From: Pampus argenteus
Taxonomy: Eukaryota > Chordata > Actinopteri > Scombriformes > Stromateidae
Assembly (NCBI GenBank): GCA_036937835.1
Contig: CM072877.1
Coordinates: 532,001-596,000, forward strand
Length of the DNA: 64,000 nt
Direction of reading: 5' to 3'
The position numbers were made by a program, and so were the translations under genes. This document shows positions 32,047 to 46,127 of this stretch, piece by piece. Numbering within the stretch: position 1 is the first letter of the stretch; each line of letters opens with the position of its first letter. A model generated the notes under the pieces. The model did no database searches, was not told the DNA's origin, and saw only the letters and a program-made list of their open reading frames with translations.

Positions 32047-32786
32047 CTTTTCTGTGCTCTACGCAAACTGCAGAGGACGCTGCTGCCTCTTGTGTGCAGA
32101 CAGAGCAAAGAGCGAACTTATTAGCTGCTTTTTCATTGGTGCCTCTTCAGAGTAAATTAGTTTAACCAAACTTATATATAGACCCCAGTCACATCTATTT
32201 TCATGTCAAATAATATAGGTTACTAGATAATATTACATACTGTATGTCGCATGTCCATCATAATGTTCTTTACATTCATTAAAATGTCAACATGATTAGA
32301 AAATATGTTTTTTTTTGTAAATGAAAATACTGAAACAACAATCACAAAGCTTTTATCTTTGTAATTACCCCAGGTTGTCCTTTTCATAGGCTCTTTTGTT
32401 AAATTACATCATTTCTTAAAGCAACTAAAATCATTTCCTTCTTTGAGAAAAGAAAAAAACAACAACAAGCTCTGCACGTACCGTATTTTCAGGTAAGGGG
32501 AAAGAGAAAATATCTAAGAAAAAACAGGTATTTTTCTACACATGGCTAGTTGGGGTTAACTGTCAAAGGAACAAATTAAAAGACTAAAACCATCACCTGT
32601 TGAATACTTCACAGGTACGTTTTAGAAGAGAACGTTTAAATGTCGTATGTTTTAAGATGCCTTCCAGAGCCTGATATGATCTATACATAGGTTATTTACA
32701 CATGTTGATCAAACGTGAAATAAAATACCCACAGAGGAGGAAACAGCGTCCTCTGCAGTTTGCATAGAGCAGTAAAAAAAAAAAAA

Positions 32787-32904
32787 GCTTACAGCACCTG
32801 GTATTCCCAGGCGGTCTCCCATCCAAGTACTAACCAGGCCCTAACCTGCTTAGCTTCCGAGATCAGACGAGATCGGGCGCGCTCAGGGTGGTGTGGCCGT
32901 AAGC
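32787..32904 (-). rRNA. rn5s: 5S rRNA, minus type (copy M16)
   Basis: Minus-type consensus; its 5' flank has the GCGACGG variant that is always paired with C18T in the facing plus gene. Confidence 0.96.
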
Positions 32905-33254
32905 GACGGAAACAGACACACACAGGGTATTTATAGATGCCGTAACGCCACACTCTCTCACATGTGCGGTGATTGTATATGTCGATGCTGAATGGAAACA
33001 CGACACCCTGACGATGACACAAAGTCAGCCAGTAACAGCTGTAACTGTGCGTTCCTCTCCAGGTCAACCTGTAGACATTATTACTTAATACACAGTCTAT
33101 ATCATTCTTCTTAATGTTGGGGGATTGTATGACTGGAATCAGAGGTTCTTGATCCCAAAATACGGTGATGTGTTAACCCTTTATCAATCGGAACGGACGA
33201 TCGCGATGCTGTTGATCGACATGTATAAATACCCTGTGTGTGTCAGTTTCCTTG

Positions 33255-33372
33255 GCTTACGGCCATACCACTCTGAACGAGCCCGATCTCGTCTGATCTC
33301 GCAAGCTAACTAGGGTTGGGCCTGGTTAGTACTTGCATGGGAGACCGCCTGGGAATACCAGGTGCTGTAAGC
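33255..33372 (+). rRNA. rn5s: 5S rRNA, plus type (copy P16)
   Basis: C18T. Confidence 0.96.
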
Positions 33373-34124
33373 CTTTTCTGTGCTCTACGCAAACTGCAGA
33401 GGACGCTGCTGCCTCTTGTGTGCAGACAGAGCAAAGAGCGAACTTATTAGCTGCTTTTTCATTGGTGCCTCTTCAGAGTAAATTAGTTTAACCAAACTTA
33501 TATATAGACCCCAGTCACATCTATTTTCATGTCAAATAATATAGGTTACTAGATAAGATTACATATTGTATGTCGCATGTCCATCATAATGTTCTTTACA
33601 TTCATTAAAATGTCAACATGATTAGAAAATATGTTTTTCTTGTAAATGAAAATACTGAAACAACAATCACAAAGCTTTTATCTTTGAAATGACCCCAGGT
33701 TGTCCTTTTCATAGACTTTTTTGTTAAATTGCATCATTTCTTAAAGCAACTAAAATCATTTCCTTCTTTGAGAAAAGAAAAAAACAACAACAAGCTCTGC
33801 ACGTACCGTATTTTCAGGTAAGGGGAAAGAGAAAATATCTGAGAAAAAACAGGTATTTTTCCACACATGGCTTGTTGGGGTTAACTGTCAAAGGGACAAA
33901 TTAAAAGACTAAAACCATCACCTGTTGAATACTTCACAGGTACGTTTCAGAAGAGAACATTTAAATTTTGCATGTTTTAAGATGCCTTCCAGAGCCTGAT
34001 ATGATCTATACATACGTTATTTACACATGTTGATCAAACGTGAAATAAAATACCCACAGAGGAGGAAACAGCGTCCTCTGCAGTTTGCATAGAGCAGTAA
34101 AAAAAAGAAAAAAGAAAAAAAAAA

Positions 34125-34241
34125 GCTTACAGCACCTGGTATTCCCAGGCGGTCTCCCATCCAAGTACTAACCAGGCCCTAACCTGCTTAGCTTCCGAGA
34201 TCAGACGAGATCGGGCGCGCTCAGGGTGGTGTGGCCGTAAC
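34125..34241 (-). rRNA. rn5s: 5S rRNA, minus type (copy M17)
   Basis: 117 nt: C2 is deleted (5' end GTTACGG), disturbing the terminal helix. The -20 flank reads CTGCCG instead of TTCGC. Same deletion at 39451, 47466 and 51477. Confidence 0.92.
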
Positions 34242-34591
34242 GGCAGAAACAGACACACACAGGGTATTTATAGATGCCGTAACGCCACACTCTCTCACAT
34301 GTGCGGTGATTGTATTAGTCGATGCTGAATGGAAACACGACACCCTGACGATGACACAAAGTCAGCCAGTAACAGCTGTAACTGTGCGTTCCTCTCCAGG
34401 TCAACCTGTAGACATTATTACTTAATACACAGTCTATATCATTCTTCTTAATGTTGGGGGATTGTATGACTGGAATCAGAGGTTCTTGATCCCTAAATAC
34501 GGTGATGTGTTAACCCTTTCTCAATCGGAACAGATGATCGCGATGCTGTTGATCGACATGTATAAATACCCTGTGTGTGTCAGTTTCCTTG

Positions 34592-34709
34592 GCTTACGGC
34601 CATACCACCCTGAACGAGCCCGATCTCGTCTGATCTCGCAAGCTAACTAGGGTTGGGCCTGGTTAGTACTTGCATGGGAGACCGCCTGGGAATACCAGGT
34701 GCTGTAAGC
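34592..34709 (+). rRNA. rn5s: 5S rRNA, plus type (copy P17)
   Basis: Plus-type consensus. Confidence 0.96.
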
Positions 34710-35448
34710 CTTTTCTGTGCTCTACGCAAACTGCAGAGGACGCTGCTGCCTCTTGTGTGCAGACAGAGCAAAGAGCGAACTTATTAGCTGCTTTTTCATT
34801 GGTGCCTCTTCAGAGTAAATTAGTTTAACCAAACTTATATATAGACCCCAGTCACATCTATTTTCATGTCAAATAATATAGGTTACTAGATAATATTACA
34901 TACTGTATGTCGCATGTCCATCATAATGTTCTTTACATTCATTAAAATGTCAACATGATTAGAAAATATGTTTTTCTTGTAAATGAAAATACTGAAACAA
35001 CAATCACAAAGCTTTTATCTTTGAAATGACCCCAGGTTGTCCTTTTCATAGGCTTTTTTGTTAAATTGCATCATTTCTTAAAGCAACTAAAATCATTTCC
35101 TTCTTTGAGAAAAGAAAAAAACAACAACAAGCTCTGCACGTACCGTATTTTCAGGTAAGGGGAAAGAGAAAATATCTGAGAAAAAACAGGTATTTTTCTA
35201 CACATGGCTAGTTGGGGTTAACTGTCAAAGGAACAAATTAAAAGACTAAAACCATCACCTGTTGAATACTTCACAGGTACGTTTTAGAAGAGAACGTTTA
35301 AATGTCGTATGTTTTAAGATGCCTTCCAGAGCCTGATATGATCTATACATAGGTTATTTACACATGTTGATCAAACGTGAAATAAAATACCCACAGAGGA
35401 GGAAACCGCGTCCTCTGCAGTTTGCATAGAGCAGTAAAAAAAAAAAAA

Positions 35449-35566
35449 GCTTACAGCACCTGGTATTCCCAGGTGGTCTCCCATCCAGGTACTAACCAGG
35501 CCCTAACCTGCTTAGCTTCCGAGATCAGACGAGATCGGGCGCGCTCAGGGTGGTGTGGCCGTAAGT
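35449..35566 (-). rRNA. rn5s: 5S rRNA, minus type (copy M18)
   Basis: T79C and G93A; uninterrupted terminator. Confidence 0.96.
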
Positions 35567-35916
35567 GAAGGAAACAGACACACACAGGGTATTTATAGAT
35601 GCCGTAACGCCACACTCTCTCACATGTGCGGTGATTGTATATGTCGACGCTGAATGGAAACACGACACCCTGACGATGACACAAAGTCATCCAGTAACAG
35701 CTGTAACTGTGCGTTCCTCTCCAGGTCAACCTGTAGACATTATTACTTAATACACAGTCTATATCATTCTTCTTAATGTTGGGGCATTGTATGACTGGAA
35801 TCAGAGGTTCTTGATCCCAAAATACGGTGATGTGTTAACCCTTTATCAATCGGAACAGACGATCGCGATGCTGTTGATCGACATGTATAAATACCCTGTG
35901 TGTGTCAGTTTCCTTG

Positions 35917-36034
35917 GCTTACGGCCATACCACGCTGAACGAGCCCGATCTCGTCTGATCTCGCAAGCTAACTAGGGTTGGGCCTGGTTAGTACTTGCAT
36001 GGGAGACCGCCTGGGAATACCAGGTGCTGTAAGC
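35917..36034 (+). rRNA. rn5s: 5S rRNA, plus type (copy P18)
   Basis: Private change C18G. Confidence 0.95.
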
Positions 36035-36774
36035 CTTTTCTGTGCTCTACGCAAACTGCAGAGGACGCTGCTGCCTCTTGTGTGCAGACAGAGCAAAGAG
36101 CGAACTTATTAGCTGCTTTTTCATTGGTGCCTCTTCAGAGTAAATTAGTTTAACCAAACTTATATATAGACCCCAGTCACATCTATTTTCATGTCAAATA
36201 ATATAGGTTACTAGATAATATTACATACTGTATGTCGCATGTCCATCATAATGTTCTTTACATTCATTAAAATGTCAACATGATTAGAAAATATGTTTTT
36301 TTTTGTAAATGAAAATACTGAAACAACAATCACAAAGCTTTTATCTTTGTAATTACCCCAGGTTGTCCTTTTCATAGGCTCTTTTGTTAAATTACATCAT
36401 TTCTTAAAGCAACTAAAATCATTTCCTTCTTTGAGAAAAGAAAAAAACAACAACAAGCTCTGCACGTACCGTATTTTCAGGTAAGGGGAAAGAGAAAATA
36501 TCTAAGAAAAAACAGGTATTTTTCTACACATGGCTAGTTGGGGTTAACTGTCAAAGGAACAAATTAAAAGACTAAAACCATCACCTGTTGAATACTTCAC
36601 AGGTACGTTTTAGAAGAGAACGTTTAAATGTCGTATGTTTTAAGATGCCTTCCAGAGCCTGATATGATCTATACATAGGTTATTTACACATGTTGATCAA
36701 ACGTGAAATAAAATACCCACAGAGGAGGAAACAGCGTCCTCTGCAGTTTGCATAGAGCAGTAAAAAAAAAAAAA

Positions 36775-36892
36775 GGTTACAGCACCTGGTATTCCCAGGT
36801 GGTCTCCCATCCAGGTACTAACCAGGCCCTAACCTGCTTAGCTTCCGAGATCAGACGAGATCGGGCGCGCTCAGGGTGGTGTGGCCGTAAGC
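36775..36892 (-). rRNA. rn5s: 5S rRNA, minus type (copy M19)
   Basis: T79C, G93A and G117C at the 3' end. Confidence 0.95.
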
Positions 36893-37242
36893 GAAGGAAA
36901 CAGACACACACAGGGTATTTATAGATGCCGTAACGCCACACTCTCTCACATGTGCGGTGATTGTATATGTCGACACTGAATGGAAACACGACACCCTGAC
37001 GATGACACAAAGTCAGCCAGTAACAGCTGTAACTGTGCGTTCCTCTCCAGGTCAACCTGTAGACATTATTACTTAATACACAGTCTATATCATTCTTCTT
37101 AATGTTGGGGCATTGTATGACTGGAATCAGAGGTTCTTGATCCCAAAATACGGTGATGTGTTAACCCTTTATCAATCGGAACAGACGATCGCGATGCTGT
37201 TGACCGACATGTATAAATACCCTGTGTGTGTCAGTTTCCTTG

Positions 37243-37360
37243 GCTTACGGCCATACCACCCTGAACGAGCCCAATCTCGTCTGATCTCGCAAGCTAACGA
37301 GGGTTGGGCCTGGTTAGTACTTGCATGGGAGACCGCCTGGGAATACCAGGTGCTGTAAGC
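37243..37360 (+). rRNA. rn5s: 5S rRNA, plus type (copy P19)
   Basis: Private changes G31A and T57G. Confidence 0.95.
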
Positions 37361-38112
37361 CTTTTCTGTGCTCTACGCAAACTGCAGAGGACGCTGCTGC
37401 CTCTTGTGTGCAGACAGAGCAAAGAGCGAACTTATTAGCTGCTTTTTCATTGGTGCCTCTTCAGAGTAAATTAGTTTAACCAAACTTATATATAGACCCC
37501 AGTCACATCTATTTTCATGTCAAATAATATAGGTTACTAGATAAGATTACATATTGTATGTCGCATGTCCATCATAATGTTCTTTACATTCATTAAAATG
37601 TCAACATGATTAGAAAATATGTTTTTCTTGTAAATGAAAATACTGAAACAACAATCACAAAGCTTTTATCTTTGAAATGACCCCAGGTTGTCCTTTTCAT
37701 AGACTTTTTTGTTAAATTGCATCATTTCTTAAAGCAACTAAAATCATTTCCTTCTTTGAGAAAAGAAAAAAACAACAACAAGCTCTGCACGTACCGTATT
37801 TTCAGGTAAGGGGAAAGAGAAAATATCTGAGAAAAAACAGGTATTTTTCCACACATGGCTTGTTGGGGTTAACTGTCAAAGGGACAAATTAAAAGACTAA
37901 AACCATCACCTCTTGAATACTTCACAGGTACGTTTCAGAAGAGAACATTTAAATTTTGCATGTTTTAAGATGCCTTCCAGAGCCTGATATGATCTATACA
38001 TACGTTATTTACACATGTTGATCAAACGTGAAATAAAATACCCACAGAGGAGGAAACAGCGTCCTCTGCAGTTTGCATAGAGCAGTAAAAAAAAGAAAAA
38101 AGAAAAAAAAAA

Positions 38113-38230
38113 GCTTACAGCACCAGGTATTCCCAGGCGGTCTCCCATCCAAGTACTAACCAGGCCCTAACCTGCTTAGCTTCCGAGATCAGACGAGATC
38201 GGGCGCGCTCAGGGTGGTGTGGCCGTAAGC
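38113..38230 (-). rRNA. rn5s: 5S rRNA, minus type (copy M20)
   Basis: A106T, shared with 44790, 46128, 48801 and 50139. Confidence 0.95.
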
Positions 38231-38580
38231 GACGGAAACAGACACACACAGGGTATTTATAGATGCCGTAACGCCACACTCTCTCACATGTGCGGTGATT
38301 GTATATGTCGATGCTGAATGGAAACACGACACCCTGACGATGACACAAAGTCAGCCAGTAACAGCTGTAACTGTGCGTTCCTCTCCAGGTCAACCTGTAG
38401 ACATTATTACTTAATACACAGTCTATATCATTCTTCTTAATGTTGGGGGATTGTATGACTGGAATCAGAGGTTCTTGATCCCAAAATACGGTGATGTGTT
38501 AACCCTTTATCAATCGGAACGGACGATCGCGATGCTGTTGATCGACATGTATAAATACCCTGTGTGTGTCATTTTCCTTG

Positions 38581-38698
38581 GCTTACGGCCATACCACTCT
38601 GAACGAGCCCGATCTCGTCTGATCTCGCAAGCTAACTAGGGTTGGGCCTGGTTAGTACTTGCATGGGAGACCGCCTGGGAATACCAGGTGCTGTAAGC
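38581..38698 (+). rRNA. rn5s: 5S rRNA, plus type (copy P20)
   Basis: C18T; upstream flank has GTCATTTTCC instead of GTCAGTTTCC. Confidence 0.95.
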
Positions 38699-39450
38699 CT
38701 TTTCTGTGCTCTACGCAAACTGCAGAGGACGCTGCTGCCTCTTGTGTGCAGACAGAGCAAAGAGCGAACTTATTAGCTGCTTTTTCATTGGTGCCTCTTC
38801 AGAGTAAATTAGTTTAACCAAACTTATATATAGACCCCAGTCACATCTATTTTCATGTCAAATAATATAGGTTACTAGATAAGATTACATATTGTATGTC
38901 GCATGTCCATCATAATGTTCTTTACATTCATTAAAATGTCAACATGATTAGAAAATATGTTTTTCTTGTAAATGAAAATACTGAAACAACAATCACAAAG
39001 CTTTTATCTTTGAAATGACCCCAGGTTGTCCTTTTCATAGACTTTATTGTTAAATTGCATCATTTCTTAAAGCAACTAAAATAATTTCTTTCTTTGAGAA
39101 AAGAAAAAAACAACAACAAGCTCTGCACGTACCGTATTTTCAGGTAAGGGGAAAGAGAAAATATCTGAGAAAAAACAGGTATTTTTCCACACATGGCTTG
39201 TTGGGGTTAACTGTCAAAGGGACAAATTAAAAGACTAAAACCATCACCTCTTGAATACTTCACAGGTACGTTTCAGAAGAGAACATTTAAATTTTGCATG
39301 TTTTAAGATGCCTTCCAGAGCCTGATATGATCTATACATACGTTATTTACACATGTTGATCAAACGTGAAATAAAATACCCACAGAGGAGGAAACAGCGT
39401 CCTCTGCAGTTTGCATAGAGCAGTAAAAAAAAGAAAAAAGAAAAAAAAAA

Positions 39451-39567
39451 GCTTACAGCACCTGGTATTCCCAGGCGGTCTCCCATCCAAGTACTAACCA
39501 GGCCCTAACCTGCTTAGTTTCCGAGATCAGACGAGATCGGGCGCGCTCAGGGTGGTGTGGCCGTAAC
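39451..39567 (-). rRNA. rn5s: 5S rRNA, minus type (copy M21)
   Basis: 117 nt, C2 deleted; also G51A at the start of the A box. Confidence 0.91.
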
Positions 39568-39917
39568 GGCGGAAACAGACACACACAGGGTATTTATAGA
39601 TGCCGTAACGCCACACTCTCTCACATGTGCGGTGATTGTATTAGTCGATGCTGAATGGAAACACGACACCCTGGCGATGACACAAAGTCAGCCAGTAACA
39701 GCTGTAACTGTGCGTTCCTCTCCAGGTCAACCTGTAGACATTATTACTTAATACACAGTCTATATCATTCTTCTTAATGTTGGGGGATTGTATGACTGGA
39801 ATCAGAGGTTCTTGATCCCTAAATACGGTGATGTGTTAACCCTTTCTCAATCGGAACAGACGATCGCGATGCTGTTGATCGACATGTATAAATACCCTGT
39901 GTGTGTCAGTTTCCTTG

Positions 39918-40035
39918 GCTTACGGCCATACCACCCTGAACGAGCCCGATCTCGTCTGATCTCGCAAGCTAACTAGGGTTGGGCCTGGTTAGTACTTGCA
40001 TGGGAGACCGCCTGGGAATACCAGGTGCTGTAAGC
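39918..40035 (+). rRNA. rn5s: 5S rRNA, plus type (copy P21)
   Basis: Plus-type consensus. Confidence 0.96.
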
Positions 40036-40787
40036 CTTTTCTGTGCTCTACGCAAACTGCAGAGGACCCTGCTGCCTCTTGTGTGCAGACAGAGCAAAGA
40101 GCGAACTTATTAGCTGCTTTTTCATTGGTGCCTCTTCAGAGTAAATTAGTTTAACCAAACTTATATATAGACCCCAGTCACATCTATTTTCATGTCAAAT
40201 AATATAGGTTACTAGATAATATTACATACTGTATGTCGCATGTCCATCATAATGTTCTTTACATTCATTAAAATGTCAACATGATTAGAAAATATGTTTT
40301 TCTTGTAAATGAAAATACTGAAACAACAATCACAAAGCTTTTATCTTTGAAATGACCCCAGGTTGTCCTTTTCATAGGCTTTTTTGTTAAATTGCATCAT
40401 TTCTTAAAGCAACTAAAATCATTTCCTTCTTTGAGAAAAGAAAAAAACAACAACAAGCTCTGCACGTACCGTATTTTCAGGTAAGGGGAAAGAGAAAATA
40501 TCTGAGAAAAAACAGGTATTTTTCTACACATGGCTAGTTGGGGTTAACTGTCAAAGGAACAAATTAAAAGACTAAAACCATCACCTGTTGAATACTTCAC
40601 AGGTACGTTTTAGAAGAGAACGTTTAAATGTCGTATGTTTTAAGATGCCTTCCAGAGCCTGATATGATCTATACATAGGTTATTTACACATGTTGATCAA
40701 ACGTGAAATAAAATACCCACAGAGGAGGAAACAGCGTCCTCTGCAGTTTGCATAGAGCAGTAAAAAAAAGAAAAAAGAAAAAAAAAA

Positions 40788-40905
40788 GCTTACAGCACCT
40801 GGTATTCCCAGGCGGTCTCCCATCCAAGTACTAACCAGGCCCTAACCTGCTTAGCTTCCGAGATCAGACGAGATCGGGCGCGCTCAGGGTGGTGTGGCTG
40901 TAAGC
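40788..40905 (-). rRNA. rn5s: 5S rRNA, minus type (copy M22)
   Basis: G7A in helix I, shared with the next unit only. Confidence 0.95.
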
Positions 40906-41255
40906 GAAGGAAACAGACACACACAGGGTATTTATAGATGCCGTAACGCCACACTCTCTCACATGTGCGGTGATTGTATATGTCGATGCTGAATGGAAAC
41001 ACGACACCCTGACGATGACACAAAGTCAGCCAGTAACAGCTGTAACTGTGCGTTCCTCTCCAGGTCAACCTGTAGACATTATTACTTAATACACAGTCTA
41101 TATCATTCTTCTTAATGTTGGGGGATTGTATGACTGGAATCAGAGGTTCTTGATCCCAAAATACGGTGATGTGTTAACCCTTTATCAATCGGAACAGACG
41201 ATCGCGATGCTGTTGATCGACATGTATAAATACCCTGTGTGTGTCAGTTTCCTTG

Positions 41256-41373
41256 GCTTACGGCCATACCACCCTGAACGAGCCCGATCTCGTCTGATCT
41301 CGCAAGCTAACTAGGGTTGGGCCTGGTTAGTACTTGCATGGGAGACCGCCTGGGAATACCAGGTGCTGTAAGC
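41256..41373 (+). rRNA. rn5s: 5S rRNA, plus type (copy P22)
   Basis: Plus-type consensus. Confidence 0.96.
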
Positions 41374-42125
41374 CTTTTCTGTGCTCTACGCAAACTGCAG
41401 AGGACGCTGCTGCCTCTTGTGTGCAGACAGAGCAAAGAGCGAACTTATTAGCTGCTTTTTCATTGGTGCCTCTTCAGAGTAAATTAGTTTAACCAAACTT
41501 ATATATAGACCCCAGTCACATCTATTTTCATGTCAAATAATATAGGTTACTAGATAATATTACATACTGTATGTCGCATGTCCATCATAATGTTCTTTAC
41601 ATTCATTAAAATGTCAACATGATTAGAAAATATGTTTTTCTTGTAAATGAAAATACTGAAACAACAATCACAAAGCTTTTATCTTTGAAATTACCCCAGG
41701 TTGTCCTTTTCATAGGCTTTTTTGTTAAATTGCATCATTTCCTAAAGCAACTAAAATCATTTCCTTCTTTGAGAAAAGAAAAAAACAACAACAAGCTCTG
41801 CACGTACCGTATTTTCAGGTAAGGGGAAAGAGAAAATATCTGAGAAAAAACAGGTATTTTTCTACACATGGCTTGTTGGGGTTAACTGTCAAAGGGACAA
41901 ATTAAAAGACTAAAACCATCACCTGTTGAATACTTCACAGGTACGTTTCAGAAGAGAACATTTAAATGTTGCATGTTTTAAGATGCCTTCCAGAGCCTGA
42001 TATGATCTATACATACGTTATTTACACATGTTGATCAAACGTGAAATAAAATACCCACAGAGGAGGAAACAGCGTCCTCTGCAGTTTGCATAGAGCAGTA
42101 AAAAAAAGAAAAAAGAAAAAAAAAA

Positions 42126-42243
42126 GCTTACAGCACCTGGTATTCCCAGGCGGTCTCCCATCCAAGTACTAACCAGGCCCTAACCTGCTTAGCTTCCGAG
42201 ATCAGACGAGATCGGGCGCGCTCAGGGTGGTGTGGCTGTAAGC
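42126..42243 (-). rRNA. rn5s: 5S rRNA, minus type (copy M23)
   Basis: G7A. Confidence 0.95.
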
Positions 42244-42593
42244 GACAGAAACAGACACACACAGGGTATTTATAGATGCCGTAACGCCACACTCTCTCAC
42301 ATGTGCGGTGATTGTATATGTCGACACTGAATGGAAACACGACACCCTGACGATGACACAAAGTCAGCCAGTAACAGCTGTAACTGTGCGTTCCTCTCCA
42401 GGTCAACCTGTAGACATTATTACTTAATACACAGTCTATATCATTCTTCTTAATGTTGGGGCATTGTATGACTGGAATCAGAGGTTCTTGATCCCAAAAT
42501 ACGGTGATGTGTTAACCCTTTATCAATCGGAACAGACGATCGCGATGCTGTTGATCGACATGTATAAATACCCTGTGTGTGTCAGTTTCCTTG

Positions 42594-42711
42594 GCTTACG
42601 GCCATACCACCCTGAACGAGCCCGATCTCGTCTGATCTCGCAAGCTAACTAGGGTTGGGCCTGGTTAGTACTTGCATGGGAGACCGCCTGGGAATACCAG
42701 GTGCTGTAAGC
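42594..42711 (+). rRNA. rn5s: 5S rRNA, plus type (copy P23)
   Basis: Plus-type consensus. Confidence 0.96.
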
Positions 42712-43451
42712 CTTTTCTGTGCTCTACGCAAACTGCAGAGGACGCTGCTGCCTCTTGTGTGCAGACAGAGCAAAGAGCGAACTTATTAGCTGCTTTTTCA
42801 TTGGTGCCTCTTCAGAGTAAATTAGTTTAACCAAACTTATATATAGACCCCAGTCACATCTATTTTCATGTCAAATAATATAGGTTACTAGATAATATTA
42901 CATACTGTATGTCGCATGTCCATCATAATGTTCTTTACATTCATTAAAATGTCAACATGATTAGAAAATATGTTTTTTTTTGTAAATGAAAATACTGAAA
43001 CAACAATCACAAAGCTTTTATCTTTGTAATTACCCCAGGTTGTCCTTTTCATAGGCTCTTTTGTTAAATTACATCATTTCTTAAAGCAACTAAAATCATT
43101 TCCTTCTTTGAGAAAAGAAAAAAACAACAACAAGCTCTGCACGTACCGTATTTTCAGGTAAGGGGAAAGAGAAAATATCTAAGAAAAAACAGGTATTTTT
43201 CTACACATGGCTAGTTGGGGTTAACTGTCAAAGGAACAAATTAAAAGACTAAAACCATCACCTGTTGAATACTTCACAGGTACGTTTTAGAAGAGAACGT
43301 TTAAATGTCGTATGTTTTAAGATGCCTTCCAGAGCCTGATATGATCTATACATAGGTTATTTACACATGTTGATCAAACGTGAAATAAAATACCCACAGA
43401 GGAGGAAACAGCGTCCTCTGCAGTTTGCATAGAGCAGTAAAAAAAAAAAAA

Positions 43452-43569
43452 GCTTACAGCACCTGGTATTCCCAGGTGGTCTCCCATCCAGGTACTAACC
43501 AGGCCCTAACCTGCTTAGCTTCCGAGATCAGACGAGATCGGGCGCGCTCAGGGTGGTGTGGCCGTAAGC
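43452..43569 (-). rRNA. rn5s: 5S rRNA, minus type (copy M24)
   Basis: T79C and G93A; uninterrupted terminator. Confidence 0.96.
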
Positions 43570-43919
43570 GAAGGAAACAGACACACACAGGGTATTTATA
43601 GATGCCGTAACGCCACACTCTCTCACATGTGCGGTGATTGTATATGTCGACACTGAATGGAAACACGACACCCTGACGATGACACAAAGTCAGCCAGTAA
43701 CAGCTGTAACTGTGCGTTCCTCTCCAGGTCAACCTGTAGACATTATTACTTAATACACAGTCTATGTCATTCTTCTTAATGTTGGGGCATTGTATGACTG
43801 GAATCAGAGGTTCTTGATCCCAAAATACGGTGATGTGTTAACCCTTTATCAATCGGAACAGACGATCGCGATGCTGTTGACCGACATGTATAAATACCCT
43901 GTGTGTGTCAGTTTCCTTG

Positions 43920-44037
43920 GCTTACGGCCATACCACCCTGAACGAGCCCGATCTCGTCTGATCTCGCAAGCTAACTAGGGTTGGGCCTGGTTAGTACTTG
44001 CATGGGAGACCGCCTGGGAATACCAGGTGCTGTAAGC
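43920..44037 (+). rRNA. rn5s: 5S rRNA, plus type (copy P24)
   Basis: Plus-type consensus; its upstream flank has GACCGACATG, shared with 37243. Confidence 0.96.
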
Positions 44038-44789
44038 CTTTTCTGTGCTCTACGCAAACTGCAGAGGACGCTGCTGCCTCTTGTGTGCAGACAGAGCAAA
44101 GAGCGAACTTATTAGCTGCTTTTTCATTGGTGCCTCTTCAGAGTAAATTAGTTTAACCAAACTTATATATAGACCCCAGTCACATCTATTTTCATGTCAA
44201 ATAATATAGGTTACTAGATAAGATTACATATTGTATGTCGCATGTCCATCATAATGTTCTTTACATTCATTAAAATGTCAACATGATTAGAAAATATGTT
44301 TTTCTTGTAAATGAAAATACTGAAACAACAATCACAAAGCTTTTATCTTTGAAATGACCCCAGGTTGTCCTTTTCATAGACTTTTTTGTTAAATTGCATC
44401 ATTTCTTAAAGCAACTAAAATCATTTCCTTCTTTGAGAAAAGAAAAAAACAACAACAAGCTCTGCACGTACCGTATTTTCAGGTAAGGGGAAAGAGAAAA
44501 TATCTGAGAAAAAACAGGTATTTTTTCACACATGGCTTGTTGGGGTTAACTGTCAAAGGGACAAATTAAAAGACTAAAACCATCACCTCTTGAATACTTC
44601 ACAGGTACGTTTCAGAAGAGAACATTTAAATTTTGCATGTTTTAAGATGCCTTCCAGAGCCTGATATGATCTATACATACGTTATTTACACATGTTGATC
44701 AAACGTGAAATAAAATACCCACAGAGGAGGAAACAGCGTCCTCTGCAGTTTGCATAGAGCAGTAAAAAAAAGAAAAAAGAAAAAAAAAA

Positions 44790-44907
44790 GCTTACAGCAC
44801 CAGGTATTCCCAGGCGGTCTCCCATCCAAGTACTAACCAGGCCCTAACCTGCTTAGCTTCCGAGATCAGACGAGATCGGGCGCGCTCAGGGTGGTGTGGC
44901 CGTAAGC
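44790..44907 (-). rRNA. rn5s: 5S rRNA, minus type (copy M25)
   Basis: A106T; interrupted terminator. Confidence 0.95.
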
Positions 44908-45257
44908 GACGGAAACAGACACACACAGGGTATTTATAGATGCCGTAACGCCACACTCTCTCACATGTGCGGTGATTGTATATGTCGATGCTGAATGGAA
45001 ACACGACACCCTGACGATGACACAAAGTCAGCCAGTAACAGCTGTAACTGTGCGTTCCTCTCCAGGTCAACCTGTAGACATTATTACTTAATACACAGTC
45101 TATATCATTCTTCTTAATGTTGGGGGATTGTATGACTGGAATCAGAGGTTCTTGATCCCAAAATACGGTGATGTGTTAACCCTTTATCAATCGGAACGGA
45201 CGATCGCGATGCTGTTGATCGACATGTATAAATACCCTGTGTGTGTCAGTTTCCTTG

Positions 45258-45375
45258 GCTTACGGCCATACCACTCTGAACGAGCCCGATCTCGTCTGAT
45301 CTCGCAAGCTAACTAGGGTTGGGCCTGGTTAGTACTTGCATGGGAGACCGCCTGGGAATACCAGGTGCTGTAAGC
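45258..45375 (+). rRNA. rn5s: 5S rRNA, plus type (copy P25)
   Basis: C18T. Confidence 0.96.
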
Positions 45376-46127
45376 CTTTTCTGTGCTCTACGCAAACTGC
45401 AGAGGACGCTGCTGCCTCTTGTGTGCAGACAGAGCAAAGAGCGAACTTATTAGCTGCTTTTTCATTGGTGCCTCTTCAGAGTAAATTAGTTTAACCAAAC
45501 TTATATATAGACCCCAGTCACATCTATTTTCATGTCAAATAATATAGGTTACTAGATAAGATTACATATTGTATGTCGCATGTCCATCATAATGTTCTTT
45601 ACATTCATTAAAATGTCAACATGATTAGAAAATATGTTTTTCTTGTAAATGAAAATACTGAAACAACAATCACAAAGCTTTTATCTTTGAAATGACCCCA
45701 GGTTGTCCTTTTCATAGACTTTTTTGTTAAATTGCATCATTTCTTAAAGCAACTAAAATCATTTCCTTCTTTGAGAAAAGAAAAAAACAACAACAAGCTC
45801 TGCACGTACCGTATTTTCAGGTAAGGGGAAAGAGAAAATATCTGAGAAAAAACAGGTATTTTTCCACACATGGCTTGTTGGGGTTAACTGTCAAAGGGAC
45901 AAATTAAAAGACTAAAACCATCACCTCTTGAATACTTCACAGGTACGTTTCAGAAGAGAACATTTAAATTTTGCATGTTTTAAGATGCCTTCCAGAGCCT
46001 GATATGATCTATACATACGTTATTTACACATGTTGATCAAACGTGAAATTAAATACCCACAGAGGAGGAAACAGCGTCCTCTGCAGTTTGCATAGAGCAG
46101 TAAAAAAAAGAAAAAAGAAAAAAAAAA

